The translations under genes were made by a program, and so were the position numbers. 64,000 nucleotides of DNA from NCBI RefSeq assembly GCF_902167145.1, contig NC_050098.1, positions 35,706,501 through 35,770,500 of the forward strand. Reading direction: 5' to 3'. The notes below the pieces were generated by a model. That model made no database searches. It saw nothing but the letters and a program-made list of their open reading frames with translations, and was not told the origin of the DNA. Source of the DNA: Zea mays (Eukaryota > Streptophyta > Magnoliopsida > Poales > Poaceae). Positions 20,974-31,411 of the stretch are shown here, piece after piece (position 1 is the stretch's first letter; each line of letters starts with the position of its first letter).

Positions 20974-23900
20974 CTATGGGTAAAACTTTCGGAGGTGCTC
21001 TATGTTCCAGGAGTTCCCGACTTCTGTACCATCCATTTGGGTGAGGCGATATGATCCGGGACGAGTGACTTCTGCTACTATGAAAGGTCCCTCCCATAAG
21101 GGTGATAACTTGTGCCGTCCCTCCCCCGTTAGAATTCGGCGGAGGACGAGGTCTCCCATCGAAAAGAAACGTTGCCGCACAGCTTTGTCGTGGTAGCGCC
21201 TTAGAGTCTGCTGGTATCGTGCTGATTGAATCACCGCATTCAGTCGCTCTTCCTCGAGTACGTCGATATCCTCCAGCCTAGTGGCTTCGGCTTCTGCTAT
21301 GCTTTCGAAGATCAATCTTGGCGCCCCAAACTTGAGATCAGCAGGTAGCACTGCCTCCGACCCATAGACCATAAAGAAAGGAGTGTTTCCATGCAGGGCC
21401 CGGCTAGGTTGAGTTCTCAAGCTCCAAACAACATAAGGCAATTCTCTTATCCATTTTCCTGCGAATTTTTCATTTTTGTCAAAGACCCTTTTTCTGAGTG
21501 CCTCCAATATCATTCCGTTGGCTCGCTCAACCTGCCCGTTGGCTCTTGGATGGGCTACAGATGCATACTTGATCTGAATGCTTTTTTGCTCGCAGAAGTC
21601 AAAGAATTCTGAACTGGTGAAGTTGGATCCCAAGTCGGTGATGATACTGTTGGGTATCCCAAATCTGAATATTATGCTTTGTATGAATTCCACGGCTTTA
21701 GCAGAGGTTAAGGAGGCAATGGGCTGAAACTCTATCCATTTAGTGAACTTGTCAATTGCCACCAATACATGGGTGTATCCTCCTTGAGCTTTCTTGAAAG
21801 GTCCAATCATATCCAATCCCCAGCATGCAAAAGGCCAAGTTACTGGTATGGTTTGTAGCTGCTGTGCTGGCATGTGCTGTTGTTTTGACAGGTACTGGCA
21901 GGCTTCGCATCTCTGAACTAGCTCGGCTGCATCATTCTTTGCCGTCGGCCAATAGAATCCTGACCTGAAAACCTTCCCGACTAATGTTCTGGATGCTGCA
22001 TGTACCCCGCACTGCCCTGCATGGACTTCCTCCAGAAGTTGTTTCCCGGTGGACGGGAGAACGCACTTCATGAGGACGCCTGACGCGCCCCTCCGGTATA
22101 ACACCTCCCCAATGAGTGTATAGTGAGCTGATTGTCTGGCAATACGCTCTGCCGAATTCTTGTCATCCGGCTCTTCTTCATTCTTTATATACTTAATAAT
22201 CGGTTGCCTCCAGTCATCAGAGTCTGACTCGGGTTGGTCTATGATGTTGCACTCTTCTATTTGATCCGTCGAGATGCTCGGCTGATTGATTTCTTGCATG
22301 AAGACCCCGGGCGGGACTTGAGTCCGACCGGATCCGAGCTTGGACAGTACATCAGCCGCCGTGTTCCGATCTCTTTCTATATGATGAAACTCCAGGCCTT
22401 CGAATTTATCTTCTAGCTTTCGGACGGCGGCGCAGTATCTTCCCATTGAATCACTTGAACAATCCCATTCCTTGTTTATCTGACTGATGACTACCAGAGA
22501 ATCCCCGTACACCATCAGTCTCTTGACACCCAGCGATATGGCGATGTTTAATCTGTGTATCAAAGCTTCATACTCGGCTGCGTTGTTAGAGGCCGGGAAT
22601 AGCAATTGGAGAGCGTACTTGAGGTGTTCGCCTCCAGGTGCAGTGAAGAGAATTCCTGCTCCTGCTCCCTGCAGCTTCAGCGAGCCATCAAAATACATTC
22701 GCCATACTTCTGTGGTTTCTGGATTATCCGGCACTTGCTGTTCTGTCCACTCTGATACGAAGTCGACCAGTGCTTGAGTTTTGATGGCGGTGCGAGGTCG
22801 GAACTCGATATCATGGGACCCCAACTCGCAAGCCCACTTGGCTATTCGGCCAATGACTTCCTTGTTGTGAAGAATGTCCCCTATTGGAAAACCAGTAACT
22901 ACTGTGACTTTGTGGTCGTCAAAGTAGTGGCGCAGTTTGCGGGCAGTTAGAAGTACTGCATATAATAGCTTCTGAACTTGAGGATACTTTTTCTTCGATG
23001 GGCCTAGAACCTCACTGATGAAATAGACGGGATGTTGTACCGGGTAGGCATGCCCTTCTTCCACTCGCTCGACTACCAACGCAGTGCTTACCACGTGAGT
23101 CGTGCAAGAGATATATAACAGCAGATCTTCAGCCGGCTGAGTCGGCGTAGCTCGCCGGGGCGGTTTCAATACTGGCGGCGTCGTCAGGAATTTCTTCAGT
23201 GCGTCTAGGGCTTCCTGTGCCTCTGAAGTCCATTGAAACTTATCCACCTTCTTCAGCAGTTTATAAAATGGCAGACCTTTTTCTCCCAGCCTGGATATGA
23301 ATCTGCTCAGGGCTGCCATACATCCAGTGAGTCGCTGAACCTTCTTTTGCGATCGAGGAGCTTCCATCTTCATGATAGCTTCAATCTTATCTGGATTAGC
23401 TTCAATTCCCCGGTGGCTGACAATAAATCCGAGTAACTTTCCTGCTGGTACCCCGAAGACGCATTTCTCAGGATTGAGCTTCCATCTATATCTTCTCAAG
23501 CTGTTGAAAACTAGCTGTAAGTCTTCGATGAAATTTTCCGGATTCTCCGTTTTGATCACCACATCGTCCACGTAAGCTTCCACACGCTTGCCCCAGTGAT
23601 CGGCTAAGCATGTTTGAATAGCTCTCTGATAAGTCGCTCCAGCGTTTTTGAGGCCGAACGGCATGGAGGTGTAACAGAAAGCACCAAACGGGGTGATGAA
23701 CGCCGTTTTTTCTTCGTCTTCTTTTGCCAAACTAATCTGATGATACCCGGAATAGCAATCTAAGAAAGACAGCATCGAACATCCAGCGGTGGAATCCACC
23801 ACCTGATCTATCCTTGGGAGCCCGAAGGGATCCTTCGGACAGTGTTTGTTGAGATCGGTATAGTCGACACACATGCGCCAATCCACTTTATTCTTTTTGA

Positions 23901-24159
23901 GTACAAGAACAGGGTTGGCTAACCACTCGGGGTGTAATACTTCTCTAATAAATCCGGCCGCGACCAGGCGGGCCAACTCGGCACGAATGGCTTCTCTCTT
24001 GTCGGGCGTGAAACGACGCAGCTTTTGCCGGATCGGCCTCGCCTGGGGATAGACCTTCAATTTGTGCTCGGCCAGTTCTCTTGGGACTCCCGGCATATCC
24101 GCAGGTTGCCATGCGAATACGTCTCGGTTATCTTGCAGGAACTGGACGAGCGCGCTTTC
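20974..24159 (-). CDS. Pol of element B: RT, RNase H, integrase
   Basis: The frame is open from just after the TAG at 24162-24160 to the stop at 20976-20974; the first Met is at 24096. Numbered from that Met: RT about 60-230 with SFLDCYSGYHQ and catalytic Y-V-D-D at 175-178. RNase H is about 464-590 (YFDGS Asp470, AAEYEAL Glu510, GDS Asp532). The integrase zinc site is H692/H699 with C730/C733, and the core catalytic residues are Asp762 (GLDMIG), Asp821 (ITDLGSNF) and Glu857 (NGQVERANG). The C-terminus has LSPLWEGPFIV. All domains look complete, which is unusual for grass repeats and fits the young age. ITDLG replaces the common ITDNG beside the second Asp. Confidence 0.92.
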   Translation of the reverse strand, partial: ESALVQFLQDNRDVFAWQPADMPGVPRELAEHKLKVYPQARPIRQKLRRFTPDKREAIRAELARLVAAGFIREVLHPEWLANPVLVLKKNKVDWRMCVDYTDLNKHCPKDPFGLPRIDQVVDSTAGCSMLSFLDCYSGYHQISLAKEDEEKTAFITPFGAFCYTSMPFGLKNAGATYQRAIQTCLADHWGKRVEAYVDDVVIKTENPENFIEDLQLVFNSLRRYRWKLNPEKCVFGVPAGKLLGFIVSHRGIEANPDKIEAIMKMEAPRSQKKVQRLTGCMAALSRFISRLGEKGLPFYKLLKKVDKFQWTSEAQEALDALKKFLTTPPVLKPPRRATPTQPAEDLLLYISCTTHVVSTALVVERVEEGHAYPVQHPVYFISEVLGPSKKKYPQVQKLLYAVLLTARKLRHYFDDHKVTVVTGFPIGDILHNKEVIGRIAKWACELGSHDIEFRPRTAIKTQALVDFVSEWTEQQVPDNPETTEVWRMYFDGSLKLQGAGAGILFTAPGGEHLKYALQLLFPASNNAAEYEALIHRLNIAISLGVKRLMVYGDSLVVISQINKEWDCSSDSMGRYCAAVRKLEDKFEGLEFHHIERDRNTAADVLSKLGSGRTQVPPGVFMQEINQPSISTDQIEECNIIDQPESDSDDWRQPIIKYIKNEEEPDDKNSAERIARQSAHYTLIGEVLYRRGASGVLMKCVLPSTGKQLLEEVHAGQCGVHAASRTLVGKVFRSGFYWPTAKNDAAELVQRCEACQYLSKQQHMPAQQLQTIPVTWPFACWGLDMIGPFKKAQGGYTHVLVAIDKFTKWIEFQPIASLTSAKAVEFIQSIIFRFGIPNSIITDLGSNFTSSEFFDFCEQKSIQIKYASVAHPRANGQVERANGMILEALRKRVFDKNEKFAGKWIRELPYVVWSLRTQPSRALHGNTPFFMVYGSEAVLPADLKFGAPRLIFESIAEAEATRLEDIDVLEEERLNAVIQSARYQQTLRRYHDKAVRQRFFSMGDLVLRRILTGEGRHKLSPLWEGPFIVAEVTRPGSYRLTQMDGTEVGNSWNIEHLRKFYP

Positions 24160-26712
24160 CTATTTGTCACTCAAACTGGAGCTGATGATGGCCGTCTTGC
24201 GCTCATCAGCGAACCCCAGGTTGATCCGCTTGGTGTCCTCAGTCGGCCGCATAGAGGTCGCGGCCTGAGCTTCGTTTGCCGGCACGGCGAGGTCTTCATC
24301 AGGCTTAGAGTTCGCCGGTGTAGAAGGAACCGTTGACGGCTTGGTGGTGAGGGCTACTTGGATGGCCACTCGGAAACATTCCGCGGCGCCTTGGAAGTCA
24401 GCGCGCACAGTTATGATTCCTTGTGGTCCGGGCATCTTCAGTATCATGTACGTATAGTGTGGGATGGCCATGAACTTGGCCAGCCCTGGCCTCCCGATGA
24501 TGGCGTTGTACCCGCAGTCGAAGTTCGCCACCTCGAACCTCAGGAACTCGGTTCTGTAGTTATCCGGAGTCCCGAAGGTGACCGGCATGTAGATGTGGCC
24601 CAGCGGGTATTCCCCTTCCGTCGGCACGATGCCGAAGAAAGGAGTGTCTGACTCATGGAGCTCTTTGAGGTGAACTCCCAAGCCTTGAAGCGTACGGGGG
24701 AAGGTGACATTGATGCTGCTCCCCCCATCCACTAGCACCTTCTTCACCCGGCTCTCTCGGATCACCGGATCGACGAGGAGCGGGTATTTGCCCGGGTGGT
24801 CGAAGTTGAGCCATTGATCATCCCGAGTGAACGTGATTGGGTGCTCCGACCACCGGTATGGGGCGGGAGGGCCGGTGGTCGCCACCAATATCTGCCGGTC
24901 GTTGAGCTTTTGTTGTCTCTTGTTCTCCTGCGACCCATGTCCGCCGAAGATGACGTTGACCTCCCTGTCAACGCGCGGGAAAGCTCCTCCTCCCCCCTCC
25001 TCCGGCTGATGGGGCTGTCGTGGTTCATCTGGTCCTCCCCTCGGCGGAGGAGGTGGTAGAGGTTGGAAGGGTCGGCCATGCCCGACGGAGTGCTTGAAGT
25101 CCCGGCAGTTGCGGAGAGTGTGGCGCATATCCTTGTGGTACGGGCACTGGGCGTCGAGGATGTCGTCCAGCGTGCGTTCGCCTCCACGAGGTCCTCCTCG
25201 GGCGCGAGAGGCGGGTGGTCCGGCGGCGTGTACCTCTTCGCGAGGCCTCTTCTCCCAGCGCTTGTCGGGCGGCTGGTTCGCGTCGCGTCGTGGTGCCGCC
25301 GGTGCGGGTTTTGCTCCTCCGATGAGGTCCTGGGCCCGCTCGTCAGCGGTGATGTAGAGGTCGGCTTCCCGGAATAGCTCCTCGGAGGTGGTTGGCGCCT
25401 TTTGCAGTATGGCTCGGACGAAAGCCGAGTCATTAGATCCTCTGTAGAAATCCTCGATCACGGCCACCTCCGTGACCTCGGGGATGCGGTTTCTCATGGT
25501 CTGGAACCTTTTAAGGTATGACCGGAGAGTCTCATCCCCCCGGCGCTTGATGGATTTGAGGTCCCATGGTTGCGCTGGCTTGTCGGAGAGAGACTGGAAG
25601 TTGGCGGTGAAACGTCGGCTGAAGTCTCCCCAGTCATCGATGCAGTGTCGGGGTAGATGTCGTAGCCACTGCAGCGCGTCTTGCCCGAGGACGATGGGCA
25701 GATACGCAGTCATGACGTCCTCGGATGCCCCGGCAGCCTGAGCAGCGGTGGTGTAGACGGCTAACCAGCCCCCTGGATCCTGCTTAGGTTCATATTTGTC
25801 GACATTGGATACCTTGAAGTTGGGAGGCCATTGGATGGCCCTAAGGCGCGGAGTAAGAGCAGATACTCCGCACGTGTCCTCCTGTCGTCGAGGATGTCGT
25901 CTGTCCCGGGGAGGGGAGTGGCGGTGGTGGTTCCTCGACCGTCCCCGGGTGGTTCCACCAGTTGAAGCTGTTGCCGACTCAGTTCGGGTGGCCTGGCTTT
26001 GAGTCGGGAAGCCATGATCTCGGTCATACTCCTCCCGACGACGAATTTCGTTCTCGTGCCGCCGTTCGCGCGAAGCATTGATAGAGCTTCGCGCGTCTCG
26101 GCGACTGTTGATGGCGTGTCGCAGATCGTTCGGCGGGTGGGCGAGCGGTAGAAGATGGTTGGCTGCCTGAGTGAGCAGGCGCCGGTATCCCTCGGCATCG
26201 GGGGTCCGAGGAAGTCCGTCGGCTATCCGGGCCAGAACGCCTCCGACTTCGCTCGGCGTATTCATAGCTCGGGCGAAGTCAGGGTTCAGGTTGCGCCCGA
26301 AGAGCGGATTCTCGCGTCGTTGCCTTGCATCTTGCTCGGCTTGCTCCTGAGTCCGACGGCGATCTCGTCGTCGGGAGTTCCTTCGTTCCCTGAAGACGCG
26401 TTCTTCCGGAGTTTCTCCTATCTCTGAGACCTCGTCTCGCGAGACAGGCTGCTCCGGATCCCGTTCTCCAGCTGCATGATGTCGTCGAACGTTCCTGCGT
26501 CGGTTCCTTCGTCGGCGGGATTCTCGCTGAGGCGGTTCTTCTCCGGGCGCAGTCGGTTCATCGTCGGAGACGGTGGGCGATTCTGCCCTCCCGATGAAGA
26601 GGACGTCGGGGTAGAACGGTATTGCCGCCGCGGCGACTTTCTTTCCGTTCTCCTTTGAGGTCGGAGGAACGGGAAGAATGACTGGCCTCTCCTTGATCTC
26701 CTTCCTTCTCAT
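24160..26712 (-). CDS. Gag-protease of element B (850 aa)
   Basis: The start ATG at 26712 lies about 300 nt after the primer site. Residues 1-290 are highly charged (Arg-rich, RRRRNRRRNVRR) and probably disordered. Residues about 310-445 form a retrotransposon Gag domain (YLPIVLGQDALQWLRHLP, WGDFSRRFTANF, LKRFQTMRNRIPEV). The zinc knuckle is C523-P-Y-H...H...C536. The protease active site is Asp662 in LVDGGSS, a D-G-G variant usual in this type. The frame closes at TAG (24162-24160), and the next codons continue in the same frame into RT, so the TAG is either a suppressed stop or a single transition from a Gln codon. Confidence 0.9.
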   Translation of the reverse strand: MRRKEIKERPVILPVPPTSKENGKKVAAAAIPFYPDVLFIGRAESPTVSDDEPTAPGEEPPQRESRRRRNRRRNVRRHHAAGERDPEQPVSRDEVSEIGETPEERVFRERRNSRRRDRRRTQEQAEQDARQRRENPLFGRNLNPDFARAMNTPSEVGGVLARIADGLPRTPDAEGYRRLLTQAANHLLPLAHPPNDLRHAINSRRDARSSINASRERRHENEIRRREEYDRDHGFPTQSQATRTESATASTGGTTRGRSRNHHRHSPPRDRRHPRRQEDTCGVSALTPRLRAIQWPPNFKVSNVDKYEPKQDPGGWLAVYTTAAQAAGASEDVMTAYLPIVLGQDALQWLRHLPRHCIDDWGDFSRRFTANFQSLSDKPAQPWDLKSIKRRGDETLRSYLKRFQTMRNRIPEVTEVAVIEDFYRGSNDSAFVRAILQKAPTTSEELFREADLYITADERAQDLIGGAKPAPAAPRRDANQPPDKRWEKRPREEVHAAGPPASRARGGPRGGERTLDDILDAQCPYHKDMRHTLRNCRDFKHSVGHGRPFQPLPPPPPRGGPDEPRQPHQPEEGGGGAFPRVDREVNVIFGGHGSQENKRQQKLNDRQILVATTGPPAPYRWSEHPITFTRDDQWLNFDHPGKYPLLVDPVIRESRVKKVLVDGGSSINVTFPRTLQGLGVHLKELHESDTPFFGIVPTEGEYPLGHIYMPVTFGTPDNYRTEFLRFEVANFDCGYNAIIGRPGLAKFMAIPHYTYMILKMPGPQGIITVRADFQGAAECFRVAIQVALTTKPSTVPSTPANSKPDEDLAVPANEAQAATSMRPTEDTKRINLGFADERKTAIISSSLSDK

Positions 26713-27010
26713 GACCTGTGTTCATTCTTTCGTCGGGGAAGTAGACAGCGGAGTCTTCCGGGTCAGCGAGCTTCTAGCTCCAGCCTCCCTGGAGGCGATC
26801 TTGTTCCGAAGAGCCGGAGGTAGCGTTTTTCCAGCATTTTCGGAGTTTGTTGGAGGAGACTTCTGTTCCGGTAGATCCGCGAGGCGGTGTAGAATTCCTT
26901 CTTCGTCCGCCACGGATGAGATTGTCCCGAAGCAGAATGTGGATCCGGGACGCATGGTAATCTTGCTGTGGAAGGTGACGGCCATTGAGCTAGCTTGGAT
27001 CGTCGACACA
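26713..27010 (-). other. 5' leader of element B
   Basis: Noncoding leader between primer site and gag ATG. It would hold the packaging signal. The part at 26840-26857 reappears inverted in element B2 at 45623-45640. Confidence 0.6.
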
Positions 27011-27031
27011 CCCCCTACCTGGCGCGCCAGC
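27011..27031 (-). other. Primer-binding site of element B
   Basis: Directly after the 5' LTR the - strand reads GCTGGCGCGCCAGGTAGGGGG, the place where a tRNA 3' end would prime minus-strand synthesis. The same segment lies at 45805-45825 in B2, and a degenerate relative at about 58900-58920 in D. The tRNA was not identified. Confidence 0.75.
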
Positions 27032-27653
27032 TGTCAGTGTTTTGGGTCCGACCGCACACTCGGGGTTGCCCCTCAAGGTGCTTTTAGGAGTAGGACGGTG
27101 CCGACGACTGTAGCAAAATGGTTCGTGCCGATCGCACGAGGGACAATGGACAAGATTTGCAGGTTCGGGCCGCTTAGAAGTGCGTAACACCCTACGTCCT
27201 GGTGAGTATATGAGCGTGGTTACAAGAGGATTCTCTGGATAGAGGGCGCAGAGAGTTTTTGTGGGTGGCTTAGTAGAACAGGGTCGATCGATCTGAAGGG
27301 GTGCCCCCTAGGCCTTATATACTCGACCGTGGGGCAGTACATGTGATACGATAACAACAAGTAGCTAGAAGATAGTGAACCCCTTGAGCTTATCCCTACG
27401 TAACCTTCGCCGACTTATCCTCGCATGGCTCTGTTGCATGAGGGCTTCAGCGCGGGAAAGTCGGGTCTCTGTTGTGATCCGTTCGTTCGACGTTGTGGGC
27501 CGCCTGTGTTTGCATTAATTAGTCTCACGTCTCCTTTGTTGGCTGTCTCTCCCTAGGCCCACGAAAGAATGACCTTACGAATTATTGGGCCCTTGGGCCG
27601 TTCGTGAGGCCTTTTACTTCTTTAGTGGACCCAGGGGATATCTATCCCCCACA
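27032..27653 (-). repeat. 5' LTR of element B (622 bp)
   Basis: This is the promoter-bearing copy; a TATATAAGG box lies at 27321-27313 on -. The right flank gggtg (27654-27658) repeats the left flank. See the 3' copy for divergence. Confidence 0.95.
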
Positions 27654-27658
27654 GGGTG

Positions 27659-29353
27659 TGGCTGTCCATACTCATACATGCCTACTTGTTGTACTTCACG
27701 TAGAGGTCCTTGCCATGCATAAGAGTTGATGTTTAGATCTCATTGAGCCGGATAGTTATTATTAGGGCTTTCTCTTGGCGAAGGTCCTCAAAACATTAAG
27801 TCACAATTATTTCTAAGTCTGTTTCGGTATACCAAAGAAATAATGAAGATCGCCTTCATCTCAGACCTTCATCTCGAAGACATAGGCAAAGGCGAAGCTA
27901 AGAGCTTTGGCTTCAGAGTCTAGGCACGAAGTGATGAACCGACTAAGATGAAGGAAGAACCCTGAGAATTGGTCAGCATGCCTATGAAGGAAACGACGAC
28001 AATGCCCTTAGGAGATTTGTTATTTTGTATGTATAGAAGTTAGTGGCATGTTTGTAATTTTATACGAAGATGTACTCTAACTGGTCACTATAAATAGAGG
28101 TACAATGCCATGCATACAAAGACTCTTTCAGGAGGAGGGGAGAAATCAAGATTGTTCTGCCTCCAAAGTTATGTCATTTACTTACCTTCATAATATTACC
28201 TTGACTCTCAAAGGTATGTATGTAACCATTTGTATTCAAGAAAGAACAATAAAGGAGGTACATCAATAATGATCTCTCTTGAGCATTTCTATGTTATTCT
28301 TGGAAGGTCTGTATTTATGACAATCTTCCTCCTTCGATCTACCCATTGAATAGATCGAAGCAATGAAGGTCTCTTATCTTTAATTATGTTGCCCTATTTT
28401 GGTCTCCTTCAGGAATCAAAGCAGGTGACTAACAATAGCACCCACCTCCGGTGAATCCACGACAACAAGCATTTCTTCGTCATGCCTTCAAAAAATCCAC
28501 AGTTACTGGTTCTATTCTTACTCGCATAGATCAGAACCAGAATGAATAAGCACTTATTGAAGCACGAAGAGAGAAAAGGAAGGACACGAACCCTCCACCA
28601 CTAGATGACCTCGACCAAGAGACCCAAAATTTGGAAGCTATCCATCAACATGTTGAAAAGTGGAAGGACAAGATGCTTCGGGTCACTCAGTTGCAACGAC
28701 AAAATTAACGAATCATCAAAAGAATTGTGTCACACGATGAGCAAGATAAACAATTGAAGAACTCATATTACCATAGGAATTTTCTCTTCGAAGTACATAA
28801 CCGTGATGCCTTATCATATGATGATTCTTCTCCTTTGGTAGCAGACTTGCAAGCCACACCATGTTCACCAGTATACAGGCCACCCCAACTTCAAATGTAT
28901 GATAGATTGATGGATTCAAAGCAAATCTTGATGAGTTACTAAGCTATCATATCTTCATATGGTGGTAATTCAGTAGTTATGGCAAAGTCATTTGTCATGG
29001 CAGTCAAGAATGTAGCACAAACATGATATTCTTCTCTTCGGTCAAGATCTATCTCATCATGGTAGAAACTCAAGGACCTTCTCCTCTTAAGATTTCGTAT
29101 TATTGCAGGATTAGTCACCCTATAATGGTAACAAGACTCTAAAGACCTTCGTATGAAGTCCTTAAAGTGGATTGCCTCCCCTACACCCTATTAGGGTATG
29201 ACACACCCTGCCTCTAGTGCGTCCGACAAGTGCTGGCCTTGCAACCACTCACACACTTCGAGGGCATGGCATGCTCGCAAATGCCTTGACCCTAGTATCC
29301 CCATGTCTAACAACTTAGAAGACAAACCACTGAGATAAGTAGGGAAAGGGTAG
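27659..29353 (+). mobile_element. Decayed gypsy remains: LTR-like part and gag fragment
   Basis: 27700-28430 looks like the end of an LTR: a TATAAATA box at 28089-28096 and AATAAA near 28250. 28560-29110 reads, with stops and slips, as a gypsy Gag: EARREKRKDTNPPP, the coiled segment around HVEKWKDKMLR, PPQLQMYDRLMD, YGGNSVVMAKSFVMAVKNVAQ. Several stops interrupt it. The left part of this element must lie left of 13522, because element B was inserted into it. 29160-29353 shows nothing recognisable. Confidence 0.6.
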
Positions 29354-30606
29354 TGAGAGCACCTAGAGGGGGGTGAATAGGTGATCCTGTAAAATTCAAC
29401 ACTAAATAGCCACAAAACTTAGTTATAGAAGTGTTAGTGCGACTAAGTAGTTGAGTAGCGAGTTCTTGTGGACAAAACAATCACAGAGAAAGCAATCACA
29501 AGAGACACGAGATTTTATCCCATGGTTTGGCCAAGTAACACTTGCCTACTTCCACGTTGTGGAGTCCCAATGGACGAGGGTTGCAGTCAACCCCTTTCAA
29601 GTGATCCAATGATCAACTTGAATACCACGACTTTCTTCCTTATAGTTTTCTTCCCGTTTGCGAGGAATCTCCACAAGTTGGAGCCTCTCGCCCTTACAAT
29701 ATTGATCACAAAGAATGCACAAGAGTAAGGTTGGAGAGCAACACACAAATCCGCAGCACACACACGCACACAAGCCAAGACTTGAGCTCGAAACGAAGCA
29801 CAAAGAGTTCTCAACTAGAACGGAGCTCAAATCACTAACACAATCGATCAAATGCGTGGAGACGGAGTGTGGGAGTCTTAGAATGCTTAGTGATTGCTTA
29901 GATGACTCCTCCATGCGCCTAGGGGTCCCTTTTATAGCCCCAAGGCAGCTAGGAGTCGTTGGAGCCAACTTGGGAGGCCAAACTTGCCTTCTGTCGGGTG
30001 GTGCACCGGACAGTCCGGTGCACCACCGGACAGTCACTGTAGCTGTCTGGAGCGAGATTGCCTTCCAAATCAGGCGCATCCGACCGTTGGTCCTCGGGGT
30101 CGATTGGCGCACCGGACACAGTCTGGTGCACACCGGACAGTCCGGTGTGCCCAACCGACCGTTGCTGCGGGCCACGCGTCGCCCGCGGATTGCGCGGCCA
30201 ACCGTTGCGCTGGCGACCGTTGGCTCACCGGGCAGTCCGGTGCACCACCGGACAGTCCGGTGAATTATAGTCGTACGCCACCATCGAATCCCGAGAGCGG
30301 CGAATTCACCGTGGACCAGCCTGGCGCACCGGACACTGTCCGGTGCACCACCGGACAGTCCGGTGTGCCAAACCGAGTTGGAGTTTGCTGCATATAGCCA
30401 ACTCTTTTTCCAATTCTTTTCTCACTATTTCTAGCACTTAGACAAAACACATTAGTACTCAAAACAATGTACTAAGTCTAGAAACGTACCTTTTTCTTTG
30501 ATTTGCACTTCTCACTTTACTTGGCACATAAGAACTTAATTAACCGTATTGGGCACTTAATCACCAAAACATTATTGAAATTGCTCAAGGGCACATTTCC
30601 CTTTAA
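29354..30606 (-). repeat. 3' LTR of Sirevirus C
   Basis: 1253 bp. Its right (transcript-upstream) end reads cccttta where the other copy has cccttTCA, one change at the terminal dinucleotide. The polypurine tract follows at 30607. A TATAAAAGG box on - lies near 29937-29929. Confidence 0.9.
30000..30366. repeat. Cluster of CACCGGACAGTCCGGTG-type palindromes in the LTR
   Basis: Several near-palindromes built on accggacagtccggt occur near 30003-30050, 30108-30150, 30235-30262 and 30330-30365. The same motifs stand in the other C LTR (49455-49790) and in the LTR of E (60760-60900). Such palindromes are a known feature of Sirevirus LTRs and may be regulatory. Confidence 0.8.
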
Positions 30607-31411
30607 TTCTCCCCCTTTTTGTTGATTTATGCAAACACATCCAAAAGCAACCAAAAGAAGTGCAACACCAATGCAATTGAGGACCAAATTGTTTTTGCAC
30701 AAGATTTGACATATTTGGATCATTATTTGCCACCACTTGGTTTGTTTTTGTAAATCAAATCCTTTTTCCTATCTCTAAGTCAAACACATTTGTTTGGGCA
30801 AATCAAGAGATATTCCAATGGAAAAATTGATCAAGTACCAAAAACTCCCCTTTTCTCATAATAAAAAATTCTCCCCCACAAGAGACCAAATTTTGCAATA
30901 AGAGTATTTTGGACAAATCAAAAGTTCTAACTCTATTGTTTTCAAAATTCACAAGTGGTTTTCAAAATTCACAAGTGGTAGCTGATCCATTTGCTTTGGC
31001 CTTAATTTCTCCCCCTTTGGCATTAAGCACCAAAACGGGATCATTCTTGGCCCTTTAACCCCATTGCCTCACCAAAAATGTTAATTCAGAGCGAAAAGGC
31101 AATTAGAGCATAAGAATGAACTTGGAAGTAATTACACTAATACCAGAGTGCAGTGGAAGTCTTTGCATTGTCCAAGTCCACATTTCTCTTTCAATGCACC
31201 TTTTCGACTACATCAAGTATACTCAAACAACTAGGTTAGTCTCAAAAGGTCAAGTTGTATCACATCTCCCCCTTAATATGTGCCTCACTTGCATATGGAC
31301 TTGTGAGGTCCGGGGATCACGTGTACAACTTGAACACCACAAATAAACAATAATGGATTTAAATGCATAAAGTAACATGATCAAAGGCATAGAACACATG
31401 TATGCTATAGA
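30607..31411 (-). other. Polypurine tract region of Sirevirus C with extra tract-like motifs
   Basis: The tract next to the LTR is 30620-30607 (AAAAAGGGGGAGAA on -). Similar GGGGGAGA-type motifs recur at about 30880-30869, 31019-31007 and 31274-31265. Multiplied polypurine tracts are known from Sireviruses. No gene lies in this stretch. Confidence 0.7.

Larger units (their letters stand above)
13527..27653 (-). mobile_element. Complete Ty3/gypsy retrotransposon B (Tat-like), 14.1 kb
   Basis: Two 622-bp direct repeats (13527-14148 and 27032-27653) bound the element. Both start TGTC(G/A)GTG and end CCCCCACA, and gggtg flanks both sides. On the - strand the order is 5' LTR (27653-27032), primer site, gag-protease, RT-RNase H-integrase, 89-bp array, antisense genes, polypurine modules, 3' LTR. 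By eye the LTRs differ at only two positions, both transitions, so the insertion is recent. The sense genes are broken only by one TAG. Lineage is inferred from layout and domain order; no library name is claimed. Confidence 0.95.

Noticed and set aside
29597..30397. ORFs on both strands of the Sirevirus LTR
   Set aside because: They follow the accggacagt palindromes, recur in the other LTR and have no protein similarity.
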